Source: Oscillospiraceae bacterium
GTDB lineage: Bacteria; Bacillota; Clostridia; Oscillospirales; CAG-272
Assembly: GCA_015065395.1 (NCBI GenBank)
Contig: SVQJ01000118.1
Location: 1 to 5,072 of the forward strand
Reading direction: 5' to 3'
Length of the DNA stretch: 5,072 bases
Shown: in pieces, positions 1-5,072 of the stretch
Position numbering within the stretch: position 1 is the stretch's first letter
Layout: each line of letters opens with the position of its first letter
Notes under the pieces: generated by a model
Database searches by the model: none
The model's input: only the letters and a program-made list of their open reading frames with translations
What the model was told of the DNA's origin: nothing
Translations under genes and position numbers: made by a program

Positions 1-1
1 G

Positions 2-85
2 GCGCGCCTTGAAAAGAAGACCGCATCCGAGGTTCGCGCCTGGCACCAGAGAAATGTTGAGGTTCCTTACAGAACAGGAAGATAA
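2..85 (+). CDS. C-terminal end of upstream gene, probably a MoxR-family AAA+ ATPase (5' truncated)
   Basis: The frame is open from the left edge and ends at TAA 83-85, giving 27 residues. It is charged at first (ARLEKKTASEVRAW) and ends NVEVPYRTGR. No ATPase motif falls inside the window. The MoxR assignment rests on two points. DUF58 genes followed by a membrane transglutaminase gene are very often preceded by a moxR-type ATPase gene. A short tail ending in a Val-x-Val-Pro motif is also common in that family. The stop lies nine bases before the DUF58 ATG and in the same phase, and AAGG of the next ribosome binding site overlaps this stop codon, so the genes look co-transcribed and probably translationally coupled. 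The reading frame is well supported because it is the only one ending just before the next start. The product name is mostly context inference. Confidence 0.55.
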   Translation, partial: ARLEKKTASEVRAWHQRNVEVPYRTGR

Positions 86-94
86 GGTACTTAT
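76..94 (+). promoter_or_regulatory. Ribosome binding site of the DUF58 gene, overlapping the upstream stop
   Basis: The purine-rich run AGGAAGATAAGG (76-87) precedes ATG 95. Its AAGG at 84-87 has a spacer of seven bases and includes the last two bases of the upstream TAA. AGGAAG at 76-81 is an alternative with a longer spacer of 13 bases. The next in-frame ATG is at codon 58, inside the second membrane helix, so this site fixes the start at 95. Confidence 0.6.
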
Positions 95-1816
95 ATGTCC
101 CGTTACGAGAATAAAAAGCGGGGTCCCTCCATTGTTCCCCGATGGAGCCTTGCCCCATATATCTTATTGCTTGCATTCTCCCTCATTCTGACCCAGCTTC
201 TCAGAAGCACGGTCTCATCCGTTCTCTTCTGGTTTCTGATAATCGCCCTTCCCCTTTCCTTCATCATCATGCTGATAGGAAAGGCGGCGATCCAGGTCTA
301 CGTTATGACGGACAAAACAAGCACTGAAAAAATGGCATCCGTTGAATACGAAATACGTATTATAAACGGCACTCCCATCCCCTATCCTTTCGTGGAAGCC
401 ATTATGTCCAAGCCCAGAGAGGACGGAGTTCGCTGCCTTTATCAAAAGCTTATCCTTTCCCTCGTTCCCTTCGGCGGATACAGCGTTAAAAACACGGTCT
501 CCTTCCGCTATCGCGGTCTTTACGAGATCGGTGTACATCAGATATACGTTTACGACCCTCTCCGCCTTTTCAGAATGCGGATGGATATAAACAATTTCAG
601 CAACGTTACCGTTCTGCCCAGAAGGCTGGACTTTGAAAAAGAGGCAGAATCATCTGTATCGGATGTTCCCTCTCCTTTGGTTCGCACCTTTGACTCCCGC
701 GACAGATCGGAGGTATCGAATATCCGTGAATACCGCATGGGAGATACTCTGAAAAGCATCCATTGGAAGCTTTCCTCAAAATCAGAGGAGCTGCAGGTAA
801 AGGATTACAACACAAATAACGACCGCCATACTTACGTTTTCGTTGATCTTTCCGCCCCCACCGTCTGTCCCGAGCAAAAGAAGGAGGAGGCAAGAAAGAA
901 ATTAAAAATACTTGCAAAGCTTCAGAAAAAAGAAGATGACAAGGGAAATCCCATTACATTGAAAACAAAAATAGCCGCTTTTCGCGAGGAGCTTGAGGAA
1001 AAGCGCCGCATGCGCAAGTACAGACGCCGCCGCAAGAAGGGCAACTCTGCCAGAGATATCGAAACCATCGATATGATAGATGCACTTATACGCGAAACCA
1101 GCGGAAAGGGCAAGAAAAAGGCTGAAAAAGCCGAAGATGCTTCCGATATCGCCAAGGAAGAAAAGATCAGTGCAAAGGATATGATCGATCAGCTTTCTCT
1201 GATCGTCGGAGAGGATACCGTCTCCTTGAAGGAGGATGAGCTTACCCGCGCAAAGCGTGCATGGGGCGGCATAGTAAAGGATGAATTTGAGGATGAGCTT
1301 CCCGAATACTGCGCTGACGGCGTTATCGAGATCGCGGTGGCTGCGATCAATTCCGAATTGAGACGCGGCAACCACTGCACCGTTATCTGGTTCGATCAAA
1401 GAAGCGACAGCGGAATGTATACCGCAGATATCAGCGATTCCTCTGCTCTTGAGGATCTTTATCTCAAGTTTGCTTCGGCACCCGTATCTCCCGAGGAAAA
1501 GCGCATCACCTCTCTTACGGGAGTGATAAGCGACAGCATCAATGTTACCATAAAATTCATCACCTCCAACATCGACCCCGCATCCGCTTCCGAATACTCC
1601 GCAGTTCCCGCGATCTTCGGAGGAGCCGGCACCGGCTGCGTGACCGAAATTTTGCTTTTCAACCCCGCAGATAAATACAAAAATCCCAAGGAACGCTTGG
1701 AATATGCCAACAACTGCAGAATGGAAATGAAATATACCGGCATAAATATGATCGACGTTTTCGAAGCCACTCAGTCCGACGGCAAGACAGTGCTTATCTG
1801 CAACGATCTTATATAA
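95..1816 (+). CDS. DUF58 / VWA-like membrane protein with large charged insert
   Basis: Member of the DUF58 family, membrane partners of MoxR ATPases; the exact biochemical role of the family is unsettled. Domains: basic N-terminus (1-18), membrane helices about 19-36 and 43-62, a beta-sandwich at about 80-160 ending in the typical YRGLYEIG ... DPLRLF pattern, and the DUF58 signature at 207-235 (REYRMGD, then IHWK). The VWA-like fold starts with strand TYVFVDLS (246-253) and resumes near 406 with ADGVIEIAVAAI, then TVIWFDQ. Between these lies a charged insert of about 145 residues, which explains the length of 573 against roughly 400 for ordinary members. The DxSxS metal-site motif reads DLSAP, so the second Ser is missing. 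Both ends of the protein should be cytoplasmic. Start ATG 95 has a Shine-Dalgarno site overlapping the previous stop; the next gene starts 34 bases after its TAA. The DUF58 assignment is firm; the meaning of the insert is open. Confidence 0.93.
   Translation: MSRYENKKRGPSIVPRWSLAPYILLLAFSLILTQLLRSTVSSVLFWFLIIALPLSFIIMLIGKAAIQVYVMTDKTSTEKMASVEYEIRIINGTPIPYPFVEAIMSKPREDGVRCLYQKLILSLVPFGGYSVKNTVSFRYRGLYEIGVHQIYVYDPLRLFRMRMDINNFSNVTVLPRRLDFEKEAESSVSDVPSPLVRTFDSRDRSEVSNIREYRMGDTLKSIHWKLSSKSEELQVKDYNTNNDRHTYVFVDLSAPTVCPEQKKEEARKKLKILAKLQKKEDDKGNPITLKTKIAAFREELEEKRRMRKYRRRRKKGNSARDIETIDMIDALIRETSGKGKKKAEKAEDASDIAKEEKISAKDMIDQLSLIVGEDTVSLKEDELTRAKRAWGGIVKDEFEDELPEYCADGVIEIAVAAINSELRRGNHCTVIWFDQRSDSGMYTADISDSSALEDLYLKFASAPVSPEEKRITSLTGVISDSINVTIKFITSNIDPASASEYSAVPAIFGGAGTGCVTEILLFNPADKYKNPKERLEYANNCRMEMKYTGINMIDVFEATQSDGKTVLICNDLI
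863..1309 (+). other. Charged insert inside the VWA-like domain of DUF58 (basic then acidic)
   Basis: Codons 257-405 sit between the first VWA-like strand and the next recognisable helix. By hand count, residues 260-320 hold 25 Lys/Arg against 10 Asp/Glu, with a peak at 303-315 where 11 of 13 residues are basic. Residues 321-405 hold 14 Lys/Arg against 24 Asp/Glu. The segment is poor in aromatic residues and looks helical or disordered. It is read without interruption in the DUF58 frame, so this is a domain insertion and not a frameshift artefact. Its function is unknown. Confidence 0.75.
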
Positions 1817-1819
1817 ACG

Positions 1820-1853
1820 GAAAGGAGCCGCAAAAAGCGGAAATATCCTTTTG
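1820..1853 (+). promoter_or_regulatory. Hairpin covering the ribosome binding site and TTG start of the transglutaminase gene
   Basis: The Shine-Dalgarno sequence AAAGGAG (1821-1827) is 23 bases from TTG 1851, too far in linear RNA. An inner stem, CCGC 1828-1831 with GCGG 1837-1840 around an AAAAA loop, shortens that distance to ten bases when folded. The Shine-Dalgarno bases 1821-1826 (AAAGGA) can also pair with TCCTTT at 1846-1851, plus a G-U pair 1820-1852. That outer stem would hide both the binding site and the first two start-codon bases. The DUF58 stop (1814-1816) is close enough for a terminating ribosome to open the outer stem. No U-run follows, so it is not a classical intrinsic terminator. 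Confidence 0.5.
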
Positions 1854-4800
1854 AAAAACAAAGATTTATTATCCCCCATAAGGGTAAACGGTAAAAAGAA
1901 AAAAGAGAGAAGCCCTGAGAAGATATATTATTCTCCTGCAGATTCTCTCTCCAAAACCATGCAATATGTAGGACTTGCACTAAGGACCCTTGTTCTCTAC
2001 ATAGGAGTTCTGGGAATCACCTCCTTTATTTGCGGTGCCGCAGGTCTTACCCATTCGGATTATTTTGCCGCCTGCGTGGTTTCCCCCTGGAGCATCGCGC
2101 TCCTCTCTCTGCCCGTAGCTCTCGCCGCGGCCTTTGCTTCCGTAAACTCAGTGTGCGCTATAGCCGCTCCCTTTCTTTACAGCGGTATAACCATAGGAGT
2201 TTACGCCATCGCTTATGGCAATCCCTTCGATTTCATAGTCAAGAGTGCACTCAGGATCTATAACTATTTTCTTTACAATCTCTCGTCCTTGGGATATTAT
2301 TCCTTCGGTGACTATATGATCAGGGACGGCTACGATTATACCACCGCAGAATACGCCACATACGATCCCTACAGATTTGCGGGAGCCTTTCTTCTCGCGT
2401 CTTTGATAGGCTTTGTGCTTTACTTCTGCGTTCAGCGAAAAACCAGGCTCTTCCCCGTAGTGATACTTCTGACTGCAGTTTTTGCGCCTATTCTCACATA
2501 TAACATCGCCGTTGGCACTTCAGGCATAGCTTTCATAATAGTTTTCGTATTGGCGGCGGTTTCGCTGAAGATATACGATCACCGTTATGCAGGACGTGCC
2601 GAGAAGATCATGGAGCACAAAAAGCGCAAGCTTGATAAAAAGGAGTTTCGCGCAAAGAAACGGATCGAGAAGAAAAAAGCAAAGGCTGACCTTCGAAAGG
2701 AAGCAGACCGGGTATATGACAAGGCGATCGATGCTGACATTCCTCATTCCAAGGCAAAAAAAGCAAAGAAAGCTGTTTTCAAGGCTCATAAGGAAGCTTT
2801 GAAGCAGGCTAAAAAGGATGCTTTACTAAACGCAAAGCTTGAGAAGAAAAAGGCAAAGGCTGACAAAAAAGAGCAAAAGCAAAGACTTACCGAGCTGAAA
2901 AAGGCGCTGAAAAGCGCAAAGAGCTCAAAGGATCAGGCAGGAGCTGAGAGTATCGCAAAGGAGATCTCTGCCGTAGCTGCCGGAAACGGGATTTCTCAGG
3001 ACGAGAAAAAAAGCCAAAGGCTCAAAGCAAGGAAAGAAAAAAAGGAAAACCGTGCAAAGCTCCGCCGTATCTCGATGGCAGGCGGTTACGCAGGATTCGG
3101 AGTTGCTCTTGCCGCTTTTTTGGCAGTTTGGCTTCCTATGAGCGTTGTGAGCGGTCCTTTCCTTACCATTGATCCCCTCAACGACAGGATACAGACCATA
3201 CGTGCATACGTTACCGCTTATCTTCGCGGAAGCGACGTTGACCTTAACGATACATACGTTTACGGGCTTCACGAGCTTACTCCAAGAGCTCTCACCTTTG
3301 ATCCGCTGAAGCTTGACGAGGATCTTCTGTTCCGCGTTGATGCCTGGGGCAAATCCAACGTTTACCTCAGAAGCTGGACTGCAACCGAGTTTGATTGGGA
3401 AAACGATACCTGGCTCAGCGCAGATTACAACGAGGTCCACGAATACAGAGACCTTTTCGGGAAGAACTTTACTCCCGATTCCATCAAAACCGATTTTTAC
3501 AGCTATGTTTTCCCCTCATCTGCTATTATTGAGGATGAAAACACTTATAAGAATTTCACGTCCCAAGGTTTTACCGTTCAGCAGATAGACGTTTGGCGCG
3601 TTAAGGGAGCAAGCCTTCTTATCTTTGTCCCTTCAGGCGTAAACTCTGACCTTGGCATACTTAAATACAAATCCACATCCCCCACATCCTACAAATACCG
3701 CAACTATTTTGAAGGTATCTATTCCTCCTTCTACTACAGCAAAGGAAAGGGATACAGCACTGTTTCATACATCCCGGCATACAACCGTGCCGACGTTTCC
3801 GAGAACATTGCAGAAACCCTCGCTTACTATAACGCCGCAAAGGATATCATAATAAACAATCCCTCAGCTTCCGGAGACGAGGCTGACGCTCTTTGCTACA
3901 GCTTCCAGCAATACTGCGCCGAAAACAAGATAGAATTCCAGGGAACCTCCCTTGTTGAACGTTACTATCTTGAAATGAGCGCAAAGGAGCAAAAGGAGCT
4001 TATCGATTCCTTCAAGACAGAGGAAAAGTATCGGGAGTATGTTCTTGAAAACTACACCGCAAAAACGGAGAACGAGACTATTGCTCAGCTTTCCGGCGAA
4101 ATAATGGCAGAGGCCCTTCTCAATGACAGCGACGGCACCCTCTCTGCTCACGAGGCAGCGATGGCTGTTGTCGGCTACTTGAGAGAAGGATTCACCTACA
4201 CCAAAGAGCCTGATGACAGTCTTGCGGTTTCGGGAAAACCCGTTATCGAGACCTTCCTTACCGATGTGAAAGAAGGCTACTGCTCTCATTTTGCATCAGC
4301 AGCAGTTGCGCTTTTGCAGGAGAGCGGTATACCCGCAAGATATGTTGAAGGCTATATCGCAAGTAACTTTGAATCCATGGGTACCGAGGACTCCATCAAT
4401 CGTGCCTCCGTTTACGGAACGGACGCCCATGCATGGATCGAGGTATACACCGATGGTATGGGTTGGATGACATACGAGGTCACCCCGGGAGATCTGAGCG
4501 ATGATATGTACGACCCCAACAGCGATACCATTGATCCTATTCCCGATGTGAGTGATCCTTCGGGTGATGAGCATTCCCCCGGATTCTCCCAGCCTATCGA
4601 TCCTCCAGTAGGGGATATTGATATCGGAGATCTTGAGATCGACGGAGATGATTATGCCGATATTGAGGATGATGGCAAGAAGAAATCAGATCTCACCATT
4701 CTCTTTATCATCCTGATCGTTATTGCAGGTCTTGCACTTTTGGGATTCCTCATCTCTCTGCTCGTGCGTTTTATCAGAAAACGGGCATGGGAGGCAATGA

Positions 4801-5072
4801 ACGCAAGATACAGCATAATAGATGCGGCAAAGAATAATGAAGAATTCACCGCAAAAGATCGTGATAACCACGCCATCGCCCGCCAGCTTAACGACTGGAT
4901 CATGGAAATATATTCTGTTATCGACTGTCAGCCCCGCCCCGGAGAGGTGCCGTCCGAGTTCATACAGAGGATGAGGGATGAATACGGCAACCTTTCTCAT
5001 ATTGATGTCGGTGAGGTGATTGAGGCTATGCAAAAGGAAGAATTCGGCCACGGTCTGAATTACGGAGAGCTT
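1851..5072 (+). CDS. Membrane-anchored transglutaminase-like protein with DUF4129-like tail (3' truncated, TTG start)
   Basis: Transglutaminase-core proteins of this TgpA-like layout act outside the membrane, probably on cell-surface protein or peptide; the substrate is unknown. TTG 1851 is the first possible start (in-frame stop TGA at 1749, no ATG or GTG between); ATG 1959 has no Shine-Dalgarno site. Layout: basic N-terminus; helices about 40-62, 81-98, 100-122, 176-194, 200-218, 223-240; Lys-rich segment 246-406; helix 410-432; ectodomain 433-946; helix 947-972; cytoplasmic tail with RPGEVPSEF, as in DUF4129. The ectodomain contains VYLRSWTATEFDW, resembling the pattern before TgpA-type cores, a Cys pair (682, 689), and the core: GYCSHFASA (Cys811), DAHAWIEVY (His860) and WMTYEVTPG, with Glu876 in the place of the usual Asp. 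An acidic linker (881-942) leads to the last helix. The frame is open for 1074 codons to the window edge; only the C-terminus is missing. Confidence 0.92.
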   Translation, partial: MKNKDLLSPIRVNGKKKKERSPEKIYYSPADSLSKTMQYVGLALRTLVLYIGVLGITSFICGAAGLTHSDYFAACVVSPWSIALLSLPVALAAAFASVNSVCAIAAPFLYSGITIGVYAIAYGNPFDFIVKSALRIYNYFLYNLSSLGYYSFGDYMIRDGYDYTTAEYATYDPYRFAGAFLLASLIGFVLYFCVQRKTRLFPVVILLTAVFAPILTYNIAVGTSGIAFIIVFVLAAVSLKIYDHRYAGRAEKIMEHKKRKLDKKEFRAKKRIEKKKAKADLRKEADRVYDKAIDADIPHSKAKKAKKAVFKAHKEALKQAKKDALLNAKLEKKKAKADKKEQKQRLTELKKALKSAKSSKDQAGAESIAKEISAVAAGNGISQDEKKSQRLKARKEKKENRAKLRRISMAGGYAGFGVALAAFLAVWLPMSVVSGPFLTIDPLNDRIQTIRAYVTAYLRGSDVDLNDTYVYGLHELTPRALTFDPLKLDEDLLFRVDAWGKSNVYLRSWTATEFDWENDTWLSADYNEVHEYRDLFGKNFTPDSIKTDFYSYVFPSSAIIEDENTYKNFTSQGFTVQQIDVWRVKGASLLIFVPSGVNSDLGILKYKSTSPTSYKYRNYFEGIYSSFYYSKGKGYSTVSYIPAYNRADVSENIAETLAYYNAAKDIIINNPSASGDEADALCYSFQQYCAENKIEFQGTSLVERYYLEMSAKEQKELIDSFKTEEKYREYVLENYTAKTENETIAQLSGEIMAEALLNDSDGTLSAHEAAMAVVGYLREGFTYTKEPDDSLAVSGKPVIETFLTDVKEGYCSHFASAAVALLQESGIPARYVEGYIASNFESMGTEDSINRASVYGTDAHAWIEVYTDGMGWMTYEVTPGDLSDDMYDPNSDTIDPIPDVSDPSGDEHSPGFSQPIDPPVGDIDIGDLEIDGDDYADIEDDGKKKSDLTILFIILIVIAGLALLGFLISLLVRFIRKRAWEAMNARYSIIDAAKNNEEFTAKDRDNHAIARQLNDWIMEIYSVIDCQPRPGEVPSEFIQRMRDEYGNLSHIDVGEVIEAMQKEEFGHGLNYGEL
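2667..2690 (+). repeat. Direct repeat copy 1 in the Lys-rich segment (EKKKAKAD)
   Basis: These 24 bases encode EKKKAKAD (residues 273-280). They match positions 2841-2864 at 23 of 24 bases, the one difference being silent in a Lys codon. The copies are 174 bases (58 codons) apart and in the same frame. This suggests a small internal duplication, though low-complexity Lys coding makes some similarity likely by chance. Confidence 0.6.
2841..2864 (+). repeat. Direct repeat copy 2 in the Lys-rich segment (EKKKAKAD)
   Basis: Second copy of the 24-base repeat, residues 331-338. After it the protein continues KKEQKQRL, while copy 1 continues LRKEADRV, so the identity does not extend beyond the eight codons. 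Confidence 0.6.
4491..4676 (+). other. Acidic extracellular linker between the transglutaminase core and the last membrane helix
   Basis: Codons 881-942 contain 22 Asp/Glu and no Lys or Arg by hand count, with many Pro, Ser and Gly. The stretch directly follows the core motif YEVTPG and ends at KKK (943-945) just before the final helix. It is most simply a flexible, negatively charged tether through the cell wall. Asp-rich spacing such as DGDDYADIEDDG could bind cations, but there is no clear EF-hand or dockerin repeat. Confidence 0.7.

Larger units (their letters stand above)
2586..3068 (+). other. Lys-rich cytoplasmic segment of the transglutaminase-like protein
   Basis: Codons 246-406 lie between predicted membrane helices six and seven. 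By hand count the segment has 57 Lys/Arg and 24 Asp/Glu in 161 residues, about +33 net. It is rich in Lys-Ala-Glu, almost free of aromatic residues and has one Pro, so it is probably a long helix or coiled coil. The DNA is strikingly A-rich on this strand. Helix count and the positive-inside rule both place it in the cytoplasm. Ordinary members of the family have only a short loop here. Confidence 0.8.

Noticed and set aside
9..191. Open frame of 60 codons overlapping the first gene end and the DUF58 start
   Set aside because: It overlaps two better supported frames, has an unlikely composition and no ribosome binding site.
1828..1850. Intrinsic terminator between the DUF58 and transglutaminase genes
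   Set aside because: The inner stem has only four pairs and no U-run follows, and the next gene of the same functional set begins immediately.
902..1879. Antisense open frame of 325 codons opposite the DUF58 gene
   Set aside because: It lies wholly opposite a well-supported DUF58 frame and its Shine-Dalgarno site is unclear. Its Cys/Phe/Ile-rich composition is what the complement of Lys/Glu-rich coding sequence gives. No family is recognised.
1959..1961. ATG as the start of the transglutaminase-like protein
   Set aside because: The upstream sequence is pyrimidine-rich with no Shine-Dalgarno site, and this start would remove the basic N-terminal segment expected before the first membrane helix.
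2925..3440. Antisense open frame of 171 codons
   Set aside because: It lies opposite the continuous transglutaminase-like frame and has no recognisable domain.
4686..5051. Antisense open frame of 121 codons at the right end
   Set aside because: It lies opposite the final membrane helix and DUF4129-like tail, and it shows no domain or start signals.

Overview
The window is one densely packed, plus-strand gene cluster of the MoxR - DUF58 - membrane transglutaminase type. Only 43 non-coding bases lie between its three reading frames. GC content is moderate (high 40s per cent by eye). Ile is often ATA, purine-rich Shine-Dalgarno sites are present, and the large transglutaminase-like ectodomain is anchored in a single membrane. 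This suggests a Gram-positive Firmicute, probably an uncultured gut-type member of Clostridia (Oscillospiraceae/Lachnospiraceae-like). That placement is inference; there is no rRNA or marker gene here.

Layout. Positions 2-85 hold the last 27 codons of an upstream gene; from context and a weak tail motif this is probably a MoxR-family AAA+ ATPase. Positions 95-1816 encode a 573-residue DUF58 protein: a two-helix membrane hairpin, a beta-sandwich, then a VWA-like domain split by about 145 highly charged residues. Positions 1851-5072 encode a transglutaminase-like membrane protein that is still open at the window edge (at least 1074 residues). It has about six N-terminal membrane helices, a Lys-rich cytoplasmic segment of about 160 residues, a seventh helix, a roughly 510-residue extracellular part with a Cys-His-Glu transglutaminase core, an acidic linker, an eighth helix and a cytoplasmic DUF4129-like tail. 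The long 1851-5072 frame starts at TTG and has no downstream stop in the window. I derived it by reading frame 3 from the sequence.

How they may work together. In this widespread cluster the MoxR ATPase is thought to act as a chaperone, the DUF58/VWA protein as its membrane-bound partner, and the transglutaminase-like protein as the surface-acting enzyme. The real substrate is unknown for most members.

What stands out: (1) both membrane partners carry large charged inserts predicted to be cytoplasmic, the one in DUF58 being basic then acidic and the one in the transglutaminase strongly basic, as if they could dock; (2) a hairpin between the DUF58 stop and the TTG start can pair with the Shine-Dalgarno site and the first two start-codon bases, a good candidate for translational coupling; (3) both the MIDAS motif of the VWA-like domain and the third catalytic residue of the transglutaminase depart from the textbook consensus.
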